This document shows, one piece after another, positions 26,524 to 35,220 of a stretch of DNA of 64,000 nucleotides. The position numbers and the translations under genes are program-made. Each line of letters opens with the position of its first letter. Position 1 is the stretch's first letter. The notes under the pieces were generated by a model. It worked only from the letters and a program-made list of their open reading frames with translations, ran no database searches and was not told the DNA's origin. The stretch lies in contig JAKOQB010000005.1 of assembly GCA_029778535.1 (NCBI GenBank), positions 124,001 through 188,000 on the forward strand, given 5' to 3'. This DNA comes from Pseudomonadota bacterium (GTDB lineage Bacteria > Pseudomonadota > Gammaproteobacteria > Burkholderiales > Burkholderiaceae_F).

Positions 26524-26829
26524 GTCCGAATCCTTCCGACGCGCTGCAGTTCGGACGCGGAGTGTAGTCGGTGGCTTCGTATCACGTCGGCGGCATCCGG
26601 ATGGCTGACGTTTCCACAGTTTCTGTGGATAAGTTTGTGAACAACCGCGATCGACCGGCGCGAAACCCGCGAAAACACGCGCGTCGGGCCGGTTGCCCGT
26701 TGCGTGAGCAGCAACAAAAGGTCCTTTGAATCAAGTGCTTGGAGCTTCAGTCGCAGGTGCATCCGCAGCGCGATCTATCCGGACGAGGTCCGGCGCGACC
26801 ATGTGGAAAGGTACCGGCCGAGAACCCGC
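26524..26829. other. Intergenic region between exbB and xseA
   Basis: A 306-base divergent gap with no credible gene. Its notable content is a cluster of DnaA-box-like sites at 26610-26644 (separate entry). The remainder is GC-rich with short hairpins; promoters for both flanking genes should lie here, but I cannot identify convincing -35/-10 pairs. Confidence 0.6.
26610..26644. promoter_or_regulatory. Cluster of three DnaA-box-like 9-mers
   Basis: Three sites fit the DnaA box TTWTNCACA within 35 bases: 26610-26618 GTTTCCACA on the plus strand (one mismatch), 26624-26632 TGTGGATAA, which is a perfect TTATCCACA on the minus strand, and 26636-26644 TGTGAACAA, i.e. TTGTTCACA (one mismatch). The first two form a palindrome CCACAG-TTT-CTGTGG. 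No AT-rich unwinding region or dnaA/dnaN gene is adjacent, so DnaA-dependent regulation or titration is more likely than an origin. Confidence 0.55.
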
Positions 26830-28212
26830 ATGACGCCTGAATTCGTCGACGCGAACCAAGTAATGACGCGGGATCCGCTGACGGTTTCCGCGCTGAACCG
26901 CGCCGTTGCTGGTTTGCTTTCGCGCAGCTTTCCGCTGGTGCGGGTTCGCGGCGAGGTCGCCAATTTCACGCGCGCGGCGAGCGGGCACTGGTATTTCACG
27001 TTGAAGGATCCCGGCGCGCAGGTGCGCTGCGCGATGTTCCGCGGGCGCAACGCGTTGGTCGATTTCGCGCCGCGCGAGGGCGATCAGGTCGACGTGCTGG
27101 CGCAGGTGAGCCTGTACGAGGCGCGCGGCGAGTATCAACTGAACGTGGAGTCGATGCAGCGCGCCGGGCTTGGCCGGCTGTACGAGGAGTTCCTGCGGCT
27201 GAAGGCGCGGCTGACCGCCGAGGGCGTTTTCGATGTCGCGGTGAAGCGGCCGCTGCCGGCGTTGCCGCGCGCGATCGGCATCGTGACGTCGCTGCAGGCC
27301 GCCGCACTGCGCGACGTGCTGACCACGCTGGCGCGGCGCGCGCCGTACGCGCGGCCGATCGTGTATCCGGTGCCGGTGCAGGGCGAAGGCGCCGGCGCGC
27401 GCATCGCGCAGATGCTGGTGCGCGTGTCGGCCCGGCGCGAGGTCGATGTCGTGCTGCTGGTGCGCGGCGGCGGCTCGATCGAGGATCTGTGGGCCTTCAA
27501 CGAGGAGGTCGTCGCGCGCGCGATCCGCGCGTCGATGGTGCCGGTCGTCGTCGGCGTCGGGCACGAGTCCGACTACACGATCGCCGATTTCGCCGCCGAC
27601 CTGCGCGCCCCCACGCCGACGGCGGCCGCGGAACTCGCAGCCCCCGATCGCGGTGCGCTGGTCGCATCGATCGCGCAGAAGGCGCGCGCGCTGCAGGCGG
27701 CCTGGCGACGGCGCGCCGACACCGCGCAGCAGCGCCTCGACTACGCGCTGCGCGCACTGGCGGCGCCGCGTGCGCCGGTGCGCGCGCTCGAGGCGCGCGT
27801 AGTGGGCGCGTTCCGGCAGCTCGGCCATCTGGCCGCGCGCGCGCTCGCCGAGCGGCGCGCGTGGACCGCGCACTGCTTGCAGCGTCAGCTGCAACAGCGG
27901 CCGGCCGTGCACGCGGCGCGCGCGCATCTGCAGCGATCGAGCGCGCGTTTCGGCGCACTCTTGCAGCACCAGCACAAGGCGCGCCAGGCGCAGGTCGACG
28001 CACTCGCGGCGGCGCTGCAGGCGCTTGACCCGGTCGCGGTGCTGGGCCGCGGTTATGCGATGGCGTTCGCGCCCGATGGGCGGGTCGTGCGCGACGCAGG
28101 CCAGCTTGCGTCGGGCGACCGGCTGCGATTGCGCTTCGCGCGCGGCGGCGCGCACGCGCGCGTGGAAGACCTCGCGTCCGGGAAGGACTCCGCGCCACCG
28201 CGAGGTGACTAG
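26830..28212 (+). CDS. xseA: Exodeoxyribonuclease VII large subunit
   Basis: Large catalytic subunit of exonuclease VII, which degrades single-stranded DNA. 460 residues: an N-terminal OB fold ([29 protein letters not shown]), the catalytic core ([60 protein letters not shown]) and a long helical C-terminus ending [15 protein letters not shown] 26830 is my choice; the frame is open upstream to 26704 and ATG 26863 is possible. The small subunit gene xseB is not adjacent. Confidence 0.95.
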   Translation: MTPEFVDANQVMTRDPLTVSALNRAVAGLLSRSFPLVRVRGEVANFTRAASGHWYFTLKDPGAQVRCAMFRGRNALVDFAPREGDQVDVLAQVSLYEARGEYQLNVESMQRAGLGRLYEEFLRLKARLTAEGVFDVAVKRPLPALPRAIGIVTSLQAAALRDVLTTLARRAPYARPIVYPVPVQGEGAGARIAQMLVRVSARREVDVVLLVRGGGSIEDLWAFNEEVVARAIRASMVPVVVGVGHESDYTIADFAADLRAPTPTAAAELAAPDRGALVASIAQKARALQAAWRRRADTAQQRLDYALRALAAPRAPVRALEARVVGAFRQLGHLAARALAERRAWTAHCLQRQLQQRPAVHAARAHLQRSSARFGALLQHQHKARQAQVDALAAALQALDPVAVLGRGYAMAFAPDGRVVRDAGQLASGDRLRLRFARGGAHARVEDLASGKDSAPPRGD

Positions 28213-28270
28213 AATCCGGGCCTCTGCCCGCCGGCCGCCGTTTATTTCAACTTTTCGAAGGACGCACGTC

Positions 28271-28852
28271 ATGGAACACACGCTGCCCCCGCTGCCGTAC
28301 GCGATGGATGCACTCGCGCCGCACATCTCGAAGGAGACCTTCGAGTATCACTACGGCAAGCATCATCAGGCCTACGTGACCAACCTGAACAACCTGATCA
28401 AGGGAACGGAGTTCGACAACAGCCCGCTGGAGGAGATCGTCAAGAAGTCATCCGGCAGCATCTTCAACAACGCCGCGCAGGTGTGGAATCACACGTTTTT
28501 CTGGAACAGCATGAAGCCGCGCGGCGGCGGCGAGCCTGCCGGCGCGCTGGCCGCCGCGATCGCGCAGAAGTGGGGTTCGTACGCCGCGTTCAAGGAAGCG
28601 TTTTCCAAGAGCGCGGTCGGCAACTTCGGCTCCGGCTGGACCTGGCTGGTGAAGAAGCCGGACGGCTCGGTCGACATCGTCAACACCAGCAACGCGGCCA
28701 CGCCGCTGACCACGGCGGACAAGGCGCTGCTGACGATCGACGTGTGGGAGCACGCCTACTACATCGACTATCGCAACGCGCGGCCGAAGTTCGTCGAGGC
28801 GTTCCTGAACAGTCTGGCCAACTGGGACTTCGCAACGAAGAATTTCGCCTGA
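28271..28852 (+). CDS. sodB: Superoxide dismutase [Fe]
   Basis: Cytoplasmic superoxide dismutase of 193 residues. Metal ligands are visible as His27 (FEYHYGKHH), His74 (VWNHTFFW), and Asp and His in [11 protein letters not shown]. The residues [19 protein letters not shown] and the overall length match the iron type of betaproteobacteria. An AAGGACGCACGTC leader with AAGGA serves as the ribosome-binding site before ATG 28271. Located after xseA with a 58-base gap, convergent with the DUF192 gene. Confidence 0.95.
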   Translation: MEHTLPPLPYAMDALAPHISKETFEYHYGKHHQAYVTNLNNLIKGTEFDNSPLEEIVKKSSGSIFNNAAQVWNHTFFWNSMKPRGGGEPAGALAAAIAQKWGSYAAFKEAFSKSAVGNFGSGWTWLVKKPDGSVDIVNTSNAATPLTTADKALLTIDVWEHAYYIDYRNARPKFVEAFLNSLANWDFATKNFA

Positions 28853-28860
28853 CGCGCGTG

Positions 28861-28881
28861 GGGCCGGGCCGCACCCGGCCC
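28861..28881. terminator. Hairpin between convergent sodB and DUF192 gene
   Basis: Eight-base perfect stem GGGCCGGG/CCCGGCCC (28861-28868, 28874-28881) with loop CCGCA, between two convergent stop codons. It lacks a U-run on either strand, so termination activity is an inference from position. Confidence 0.45.
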
Positions 28882-28891
28882 GTGCCCGCGT

Positions 28892-29338
28892 TCAGCGCTG
28901 CGCGGGCAGTCCGCCGATCTTCGCGCCCGGCGCGAGGCCGCGCTTGTCGTACCAGCCGCGCTCCATTTCGAGTGCGTAGCGCACCGGCTTGGCGGAACAG
29001 TGACTGGCGTCGGTCCGCGGCGCCATGTGCTCGATGTTGACGATCGTGCCGTCGTCGTCGATGAAGGCAACCGACAGCGGGATCAGCGTATTGCGCATCC
29101 ACATGCACAAGGTCGTCTTCTGCGGGTACAGGAAAACCATGCCGTGGTTCGGCGCCAGCCGTTCGCGGAACATCAGCCCGCGCATCGATGTGGCGGCGTC
29201 GGCCGCGACTTCGGCTGTGATCACGTGGATCCCCGCCGTCAGCTTGATCGTCGGTTGCGGCGGCAGCGGCCCCTGAGCGGCCGCAACGAGGGGTGCCAGC
29301 AGCACCAGCGCAACCAGTGCGCGTCGGATTGTCTGCAT
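28892..29338 (-). CDS. DUF192 family exported protein
   Basis: Conserved periplasmic protein of unknown function, 148 residues. A signal peptide (MQTIRRALVALVLLAPLVAA, cleavage near AAAQG) is followed by the DUF192 core: ITAEVAADAATSMRGLMFRE, GMVFLYPQKTTLCMWMRNTL, PLSVAFIDDDGTIVNIEHM and YALEMERGW. No enzymatic activity is established for the family. ATG 29338 starts the signal peptide; the frame is open 21 bases further. Lies downstream of the small KAKTA-repeat protein gene but a terminator separates them. Confidence 0.9.
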   Translation of the reverse strand: MQTIRRALVALVLLAPLVAAAQGPLPPQPTIKLTAGIHVITAEVAADAATSMRGLMFRERLAPNHGMVFLYPQKTTLCMWMRNTLIPLSVAFIDDDGTIVNIEHMAPRTDASHCSAKPVRYALEMERGWYDKRGLAPGAKIGGLPAQR

Positions 29339-29360
29339 AGGATCTTGGCCCGAATACAAA

Positions 29361-29390
29361 AAAGGGCAGGACTGTGGAGCCCTGCCCTTT
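29361..29390 (-). terminator. Rho-independent terminator
   Basis: Stem AAAGGGCAGG/CCTGCCCTTT (29361-29370, 29381-29390). On the minus strand the stem is followed by TTTTGTATT, ending transcription of the small exported protein gene 18 bases after its stop. Confidence 0.8.
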
Positions 29391-29408
29391 CAGCCGTCGA
29401 AGCGAAGC

Positions 29409-29651
29409 TTACTTCTTCTCGCCTTCGGTCTTCTTGGCGGTCTTGGCCTTGGTGGTCTTGGCCTTGGCGGTCTTGGCCTTGGCGGTCTTGGCCTTGGTCT
29501 CCTTCATTTCCTTGGCTTCGGCCTTCGTCTCGGCCTTCATTTCCGCTTTCGGCGCAGCCGGCGCGGCGGCCGGGGCGGCAGGAGCGGGTGCCTGCGCGAA
29601 GACGGCGCCGGCGAACAGGGTCGAGATCAGTGCAGCGATGGCTTTCTTCAT
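29409..29651 (-). CDS. Small exported Lys/Ala-rich repeat protein
   Basis: An 80-residue protein with a clear signal peptide (MKKAIAALISTLFAGAVFAQ), then an Ala/Pro linker and a basic low-complexity tail built from KAKTA units (ETKAKTAKAKTAKAKTTKAK, then TAKK). There is no recognisable domain. The tail resembles the Lys/Ala-rich C-termini of histone-like proteins, but the signal peptide puts it in the periplasm, where a basic tail could bind polyanions such as LPS or nucleic acid; that is speculation. A GGGAAC leader precedes ATG 29651 and a strong terminator follows, supporting a real, well-expressed single gene. Confidence 0.7.
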   Translation of the reverse strand: MKKAIAALISTLFAGAVFAQAPAPAAPAAAPAAPKAEMKAETKAEAKEMKETKAKTAKAKTAKAKTTKAKTAKKTEGEKK

Positions 29652-29750
29652 TGAGTTCCCTTTCGGTCGTTCGTGGGTTGTTCGACGACCGGATGCCCGG
29701 CCGCGGACGGCATTGCGTCACAGGCCGTAACGCCCCGATGTTGTGTCCGG

Positions 29751-29782
29751 TTGACCGGCACGCAGAGCGACACGAGTAAGAT
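29751..29782 (+). promoter_or_regulatory. Possible sigma-70 promoter of icd
   Basis: TTGACC (29751-29756) and TAAGAT (29777-29782) lie 78 bases before the icd ATG. The 20-base spacer is longer than ideal, so this is a tentative call. Confidence 0.3.
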
Positions 29783-29859
29783 CGGCGGGCGATCAGCCGC
29801 CCCGATCCCGGGTTGAGCGCCGCCGGCAAGCACAGGATTCGTTCTCAGTCGGAGACCCC

Positions 29860-31107
29860 ATGTACCAGCACGTAAAGGTGCCCAAGGAAGGGCAGAAGAT
29901 CACCGTCAACAAGGACTACTCGCTGTCGGTGCCGGACCAGCCGATCATCCCGTATATCGAGGGGGACGGCACGGGCCTCGATATCACGCCGGTAATGATC
30001 AAGGTCGTCGACGCCGCGGTAACCAAGGCTTATGGCGGCAAGCGCAAGATCGTCTGGATGGAGATCTACGCCGGCGAGAAGTCGACCAGGGTCTACGGTC
30101 CCGACGTCTGGCTGCCGGACGAGACGCTGCAAGTTCTCAGGGAGTACGTGGTATCGATCAAGGGGCCGCTGACGACCCCGGTCGGCGGCGGCATCCGCTC
30201 GATCAACGTCGCGCTGCGCCAGGAGCTGGACCTGTACGTGTGCCTGCGCCCGGTACGCTACTTCAAGGGCGTTCCCAGCCCCGTAAAGGAACCCGAGAAG
30301 ACCGACATGGTGATCTTCCGCGAGAACTCGGAGGACATTTACGCCGGCATCGAATACGAGGCGGAGACCGACAAGGCGCGCAAGCTGATCCGGTTCCTGC
30401 AGGAGGAAATGGGAGTCAAGAAGATCCGTTTCCCGAACACTTCGGGGATCGGCATCAAGCCGGTGTCGCGCGAGGGCACCGAGCGGCTGGTGCGCAAGGC
30501 GATCCAGTACGCGATCGACAACAAGCGCAAGAGCCTGACCTTCGTGCACAAGGGAAACATCATGAAGTTCACTGAGGGCGCGTTCGCCAGGTGGGGCTAC
30601 GGCCTGGCGCAGAAGGAGTTCGGTGCCGAACTGCTCGACGGCGGCCCGTGGATGAAGATCAAGGCGAAGCACGGCGACATCGTGATCAAGGACGTGATCG
30701 CCGACGCCTTCCTGCAGCAGATTCTGCTGCGGCCGGCCGAGTACGACGTGATCGCGACGATGAACCTGAACGGCGACTACATCTCGGATGCGCTGGCCGC
30801 GCAAGTGGGCGGCATCGGCATCGCGCCGGGTGCGAACCTGTCGGACTCGGTCGCGATGTTCGAGGCGACCCATGGCACCGCGCCGAAGTACGCGGGCAAG
30901 GATTACGTGAACCCGGGCTCCGAGATCCTGTCGGCGGAGATGATGCTGCGGCACATGGGCTGGACCGAGGCCGCCGATCTTGTGGTCCGATCGATGGAGA
31001 AGTCGATCCTGCAGAAGACCGTGACCTACGACTTCGCGCGACTGATGGAAGGCGCCACGCAGGTATCGTGCTCCGGATTCGGCAATGCAATGATCGCCAA
31101 CATGTAA
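29860..31107 (+). CDS. icd: Isocitrate dehydrogenase (NADP+)
   Basis: TCA-cycle enzyme converting isocitrate to 2-oxoglutarate. 415 residues, the type I homodimeric form as in E. coli. Visible are [19 protein letters not shown], the phosphorylatable-serine loop [38 protein letters not shown], a Lys in [15 protein letters not shown] and [20 protein letters not shown]. The NADP-type specificity segment [20 protein letters not shown] supports NADP use. A GGAGACCCC ribosome-binding region precedes ATG 29860. Single-gene unit ended by a strong terminator and convergent with the cold-shock gene. Confidence 0.96.
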   Translation: MYQHVKVPKEGQKITVNKDYSLSVPDQPIIPYIEGDGTGLDITPVMIKVVDAAVTKAYGGKRKIVWMEIYAGEKSTRVYGPDVWLPDETLQVLREYVVSIKGPLTTPVGGGIRSINVALRQELDLYVCLRPVRYFKGVPSPVKEPEKTDMVIFRENSEDIYAGIEYEAETDKARKLIRFLQEEMGVKKIRFPNTSGIGIKPVSREGTERLVRKAIQYAIDNKRKSLTFVHKGNIMKFTEGAFARWGYGLAQKEFGAELLDGGPWMKIKAKHGDIVIKDVIADAFLQQILLRPAEYDVIATMNLNGDYISDALAAQVGGIGIAPGANLSDSVAMFEATHGTAPKYAGKDYVNPGSEILSAEMMLRHMGWTEAADLVVRSMEKSILQKTVTYDFARLMEGATQVSCSGFGNAMIANM

Positions 31108-31125
31108 TCGCGCGGCCGGATCGGG

Positions 31126-31158
31126 AACAAAAAACCCCGCCGCGGCGGGGTTTTTGTT
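31126..31158. terminator. Bidirectional terminator between icd and csp
   Basis: GC-rich stem around ACCCCGCC/GGCGGGGT with A-run on the left (31129-31134) and T-run on the right (31151-31155). Read either way it gives a stem followed by U residues, so it serves both convergent genes. Confidence 0.85.
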
Positions 31159-31171
31159 GGGCTCGGCGCGC

Positions 31172-31378
31172 CTATCCGGCAGCGGTGATGTTCGACGCCT
31201 GCTTTCCCTTCGGACCCTGCACGACCTCGAAATTCACCTTCTGTCCTTCCTTCAGGGTCTTGAAGCCGCCCATCTGGATCGCCGAGAAGTGGGCAAACAA
31301 ATCCTCGCCGCCCCCGTCGGGCGTGATGAAACCGTAACCTTTAGCGTCGTTGAACCACTTCACCGTTCCTGTTGCCAT
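31172..31378 (-). CDS. Cold-shock protein, CspA family
   Basis: Small single-stranded nucleic-acid-binding protein of 68 residues, acting as RNA chaperone. [20 protein letters not shown] contains RNP1 (KGYGFI), and [10 protein letters not shown] contains the RNP2-like motif; it ends [12 protein letters not shown] 31378 has a good AAGGAAGAAGAG ribosome-binding site. The frame is open far upstream (to 31717) but that part has no similarity. The long upstream region could be a structured 5' leader as in other csp genes. Located convergent with icd and divergent from clpS. Confidence 0.95.
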   Translation of the reverse strand: MATGTVKWFNDAKGYGFITPDGGGEDLFAHFSAIQMGGFKTLKEGQKVNFEVVQGPKGKQASNITAAG

Positions 31379-31822
31379 CTCTTCTTCCTTTTGATACGTC
31401 CCGATCCGGTTGGCGCGGACTCCTGCGAGCGCACTCCTACCCCCTCTGTGGCGATCGTCAGGGCCGTCCACCCCGCCGCTCGCCGGCCCGCCCTCGTCTG
31501 ATCGGCGAGGTGCGGCCGTGCATTCTTCGGGCAAAGCCGGCCCGGCGTCAAGGTCCGGCGCGGCGAGGCCCGCGCCGGCCGCCGTCCGGCACGCCGCGGC
31601 CGCCCGGCTGCGCCCTACACGCGAACGCGATCGCCGCTTGTGTTCGGCAACTGCGGTCGCCATTTTGTACGTACTCAAGCGCTGGCGAGCGATTTGCCGT
31701 TCCACCGTCTGCGGCAAGGGCGAACGATCTGAACGGCCGAGGCCGCCAGCCCGCCGAGTTAACTTATGATTAGGATGCTTTTCTGGTCAGACGGGCAGCG
31801 GCACCTTGCCTAGAATGGTTCC
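31379..31822. other. Intergenic region between csp and clpS
   Basis: A 444-base divergent gap. The csp-proximal half is GC-rich and could hold a structured csp 5' leader; I see no gene there. The clpS-proximal end is distinctly AT-richer (around 31759-31783) and contains TATGAT (31765-31770) and TAGAAT (31811-31816), candidate -10 elements for clpS. The latter lies only 6 bases before the clpS ATG, and no ribosome-binding site is seen. Confidence 0.5.
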
Positions 31823-32131
31823 ATGAGTGAGCGGCTGGGTGAAGGGACAGTCACCGAGAAGAAGACTTCTCGGGTCAAGCCGCCGCCGATGTTCCAGGTG
31901 GTGTTGCTGAATGATGATTTCACGCCGATGGAGTTCGTGGTGGGCGTGCTGCAGAAGTTCTTCGGCAAGGGTCGCGAGCAGGCGACCCAGATCATGCTGA
32001 AGGTGCACCACGAGGGGCGCGGTGTCTGCGGCGTGTATCCGCGTGACGTGGCAGCCAGCAAGGTTGAGCAGGTTTGCAGCTACGCACGGCAGCATCAGCA
32101 TCCGCTGCAGTGTGTGATGGAGGAAGCATGA
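31823..32131 (+). CDS. clpS: ClpAP adaptor protein ClpS
   Basis: Adaptor that delivers N-end-rule substrates to ClpAP. 102 residues with a disordered N-terminus and the folded core [30 protein letters not shown] and [20 protein letters not shown]; the N-degron pocket residues (ND of [12 protein letters not shown] of VHHEG) are present. ATG 31823 has no Shine-Dalgarno match and a TAGAAT lies just upstream, so the transcript could be leaderless. The stop overlaps the clpA ATG (ATGA). Confidence 0.95.
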   Translation: MSERLGEGTVTEKKTSRVKPPPMFQVVLLNDDFTPMEFVVGVLQKFFGKGREQATQIMLKVHHEGRGVCGVYPRDVAASKVEQVCSYARQHQHPLQCVMEEA

Positions 32132-34440
32132 TCGCGCAGGAACTGGAAGTCAGCTTGCACATGGCCTTTGTCGAGGCCCGCCAGGCGCGTCACGAATTCA
32201 TTACGGTCGAGCATCTGCTGCTGGCGCTGCTGGACAATCCGTCGGCCGCCGAGGTGCTGCGCGCCTGTGCGTGCAACATCGAGGATCTGCGCAAGAGCCT
32301 GCAGAACTTCATCGGCGACAACACCCCGATCCTGCCGCCGAACTCCGAGGCCGACACGCAGCCGACACTTGGTTTTCAGCGCGTGATCCAGCGCGCGATC
32401 ATGCACGTGCAGTCCACGAGCAACGGCAAGAAGGAAGTCACCGGCGCCAACGTGCTGGTGGCGATCTTCGGCGAGAAGGACTCGCACGCGGTGTACTACC
32501 TGCACCAGCAGGGCGTGACCCGCCTGGATGTCGTCAACTTCATCTCGCACGGCATCACCAAGTCGCCGCAGGGCGACGAGAAGGCGAAGCAGCCGGGCGG
32601 CGAGGAAGCGCAGGAGCAGGAGCAGGGGCGCGAGCAGGCTTCGCCGCTCGAGCAGTACACGATGAACCTGAACCAGCTCGCCAAGGACGGCAAGATCGAT
32701 CCGCTGATCGGGCGCGAGATCGAGGTCGAGCGCGTGATCCAGGTGCTGTGCCGCCGCCGCAAGAACAATCCGCTGCTGGTCGGCGAGGCGGGCGTCGGCA
32801 AGACCGCGATCGCCGAGGGCCTGGCGTGGCGGATCGTCAAGGGTGACGTGCCGGAGATCCTGGAAAAGGCATCCGTGTACTCGCTCGACATGGGCGCGCT
32901 GCTGGCGGGCACCAAGTACCGCGGCGATTTCGAGCAGCGGTTGAAGGGCGTGCTCAAGCAGCTCAAATCGAACTCCAACGCGATCCTGTTCATTGATGAA
33001 ATCCACACGCTGATCGGCGCCGGCTCCGCGTCGGGCGGAACGCTCGACGCGTCGAACCTGCTGAAGCCGGCGCTCGCCACCGGGCAACTGAAGTGCATCG
33101 GTGCCACGACCTACAACGAGTACCGCGGCATCTTCGAAAAGGACCATGCGCTGTCGCGCCGCTTCCAGAAGATCGACGTGGTCGAGCCTACGGTGCCGCA
33201 AACGATCGAGATCCTGAAGGGCCTCAAGTCGCGCTTCGAGGAGCACCACGGCGTCAAGTATTCGGCCGGCGCCATCACCGCCGCGGCCGAGCTGTCGGCC
33301 AAGTACATCAACGACCGCCATCTGCCCGACAAGGCGATCGACGTGATCGACGAGGCCGGCGCCGCGCAGCGCATCCTGCCGGTGAGCAAGCGCAAGAAGA
33401 CGATCGGCAAGAGTGAGGTCGAGGACATCATCGCCAAGATCGCGCGCATCCCGCCGCAGACCGTGTCGAGCGACGACCGCACGCAGCTGAAGAATCTCGA
33501 GCGAAACCTCAAGAACGTCGTGTTCGGCCAGGATCCGGCGATCGACGCGCTGGCCGCGGCGATCAAGATGGCGCGCTCGGGCTTGGGCAAGCCGGACAAG
33601 CCGATCGGCAGTTTCCTGTTTTCGGGTCCGACCGGCGTCGGCAAGACCGAGGTCGCCCGGCAGCTGGCGTTCACGCTTGGCATCGAGCTGATCCGCTTCG
33701 ACATGTCCGAGTACATGGAGCGCCACGCGGTGAGCCGCCTGATCGGCGCGCCGCCCGGGTACGTCGGCTTCGACCAGGGCGGGCTGCTGACCGAGGCGAT
33801 CGCCAAGAAGCCGCATGCGGTGCTGTTGCTCGACGAGATCGAAAAGGCGCATCCGGACATTTTCAACATCCTGCTGCAAGTGATGGATCACGGCACGCTC
33901 ACCGACAACAACGGCCGCAAGGCCGACTTCCGCAACGTGATCGTCATCATGACGACCAACGCGGGCGCCGAGACGCTGAACAAGCGCGTGATCGGTTTCA
34001 CCAATGTGCGCGAGGCTGGCGACGAGATGGCCGACATCAAGCGCATGTTCACGCCCGAGTTCCGCAACCGGCTCGACGCGATCATCAGCTTCCGCGCGCT
34101 CGACGAGGAAGTCATCCTGCGTGTGGTCGACAAGTTCCTGATGCAGCTTGAAGACCAGTTGCACGAGAAGAAGGTCGACATCGCGTTCTCGGACGCGCTG
34201 CGGCTGCACCTGGCGAAGAAAGGCTTTGACCCGGTGATGGGTGCCCGCCCGATGGCGCGGCTGATCCAGGACACGATCCGCAAGGCGCTCGCCGACGAGC
34301 TGCTGTTCGGGCGGCTCGTCAGCGGCGGCAAGGTCAACGTCGATGTCGATGCGGCGGGCGAGGTCAAGCTCGAATTCCCCTCGCCCGACGGCGGCGGCAC
34401 GCCCGAAGAGGCGCGCGGCGAGCCCGCTCTGCTGGATTAG
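32128..34440 (+). CDS. clpA: ATP-dependent Clp protease ATP-binding subunit ClpA
   Basis: AAA+ unfoldase of the ClpAP protease. 770 residues: N-domain (1-145; [20 protein letters not shown]), an acidic Gln/Glu linker (residues ~165-185), D1 with Walker [14 protein letters not shown] and Walker [15 protein letters not shown], and D2 with [13 protein letters not shown] and [13 protein letters not shown]. The ClpP-docking loop RVIGFTN is present (IGF form), and sensor/arginine regions are intact. Coupled with clpS by a 4-base overlap. ClpP is not in the window. Confidence 0.97.
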   Translation: MIAQELEVSLHMAFVEARQARHEFITVEHLLLALLDNPSAAEVLRACACNIEDLRKSLQNFIGDNTPILPPNSEADTQPTLGFQRVIQRAIMHVQSTSNGKKEVTGANVLVAIFGEKDSHAVYYLHQQGVTRLDVVNFISHGITKSPQGDEKAKQPGGEEAQEQEQGREQASPLEQYTMNLNQLAKDGKIDPLIGREIEVERVIQVLCRRRKNNPLLVGEAGVGKTAIAEGLAWRIVKGDVPEILEKASVYSLDMGALLAGTKYRGDFEQRLKGVLKQLKSNSNAILFIDEIHTLIGAGSASGGTLDASNLLKPALATGQLKCIGATTYNEYRGIFEKDHALSRRFQKIDVVEPTVPQTIEILKGLKSRFEEHHGVKYSAGAITAAAELSAKYINDRHLPDKAIDVIDEAGAAQRILPVSKRKKTIGKSEVEDIIAKIARIPPQTVSSDDRTQLKNLERNLKNVVFGQDPAIDALAAAIKMARSGLGKPDKPIGSFLFSGPTGVGKTEVARQLAFTLGIELIRFDMSEYMERHAVSRLIGAPPGYVGFDQGGLLTEAIAKKPHAVLLLDEIEKAHPDIFNILLQVMDHGTLTDNNGRKADFRNVIVIMTTNAGAETLNKRVIGFTNVREAGDEMADIKRMFTPEFRNRLDAIISFRALDEEVILRVVDKFLMQLEDQLHEKKVDIAFSDALRLHLAKKGFDPVMGARPMARLIQDTIRKALADELLFGRLVSGGKVNVDVDAAGEVKLEFPSPDGGGTPEEARGEPALLD

Positions 34441-34538
34441 CCACCCGACCCGCAGTGCCGCGGGTAGCCCAACACGGATATTCCCCGGCGCCGCCCCGCC
34501 CTCTAGGATCGACGCGGTTTTCTTCGGGGAGGCAACTC

Positions 34539-35162
34539 GTGCGCGAAGACTGGGCCGCTTTGCGCGTGGCGCTGGTGCTCGGCTTGCTGACGCTGACGTG
34601 CGCACCGCTAATGGCGCAAACCGCAGCCGATCACGAGCGCGCGCGCAAGATCGTCTCGGGCGGCTGTCTGCTGTGCCACGGCATCGACGGCGAAAGCTCC
34701 AGCGAGCTGTTTCCCAAGCTCGCTGCGCAGAATGCGGCCTATATCGCTCGGCAGCTTGCCAGCTTCAAGAGCGGTGCGCGCAAGTCGACGGCGATGCAGG
34801 GCATGGTCAAGGACCTGAGCGAAGCCGATATGAAAGCCCTTGGCGAGTACTTCAGTCGCAAACCGGCGACGGCGCACGAACTCCGCGATCCGGATCTGGC
34901 CGCAGTTGGCCGCTATGTTTACGCGCAGGGCAATCGCTTTTCGGGTGTGGCGGCCTGTGCCGGCTGCCACGGCCCGGACGCGGCCGGCTCGGCCGAACTG
35001 CCGCGGCTTGCGGGGCAGCATGCGCTGTACATCGAAAACCGGATTGGCGAATTCAGCCGGCGCGAGCGCGCCAGCGACAACGCGGTGATGCATGCCGTCG
35101 CCGAGAAAATGACCGAGCTGGAGATCAAGGCGGTGGCGGAGTATCTGGCCGGCAAGAAGTAG
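34539..35162 (+). CDS. Dihaem cytochrome c4
   Basis: Periplasmic dihaem c-type cytochrome carrying electrons to terminal oxidases. 207 residues: a signal peptide (RVALVLGLLTLTCAPLMAQT) and two similar domains, each with one haem site, GCLLCHGIDG and ACAGCHGPDA, followed by matching Met-containing helices (STAMQGMVKDL, NAVMHAVAEKM) that supply axial ligands. Starts at GTG 34539 with a GGGGAGG ribosome-binding site. Convergent with the flavocytochrome c sulfide dehydrogenase genes and a plausible electron acceptor for them. Confidence 0.9.
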   Translation: MREDWAALRVALVLGLLTLTCAPLMAQTAADHERARKIVSGGCLLCHGIDGESSSELFPKLAAQNAAYIARQLASFKSGARKSTAMQGMVKDLSEADMKALGEYFSRKPATAHELRDPDLAAVGRYVYAQGNRFSGVAACAGCHGPDAAGSAELPRLAGQHALYIENRIGEFSRRERASDNAVMHAVAEKMTELEIKAVAEYLAGKK

Positions 35163-35179
35163 GTCAGCGAAAGGAAAAA

Positions 35180-35198
35180 CGGCGGGCATGGCCCGCCG
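35180..35198. terminator. Terminator between cytochrome c4 and fccB
   Basis: Stem CGGCGGGC/GCCCGCCG (35180-35187, 35191-35198) with ATG loop. On the minus strand it is followed by GTTTTTCC, giving a good terminator for fccB; on the plus strand the CTTTG tail is weaker. Confidence 0.75.
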
Positions 35199-35220
35199 CT
35201 TTGATTCCGCTCTGCGCCAT

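Noticed and set aside
26524-26829. Chromosomal replication origin at the DnaA-box cluster
   Set aside because: Only three boxes, no AT-rich unwinding region and no dnaA, dnaN, gyrB, rpmH or parAB nearby.
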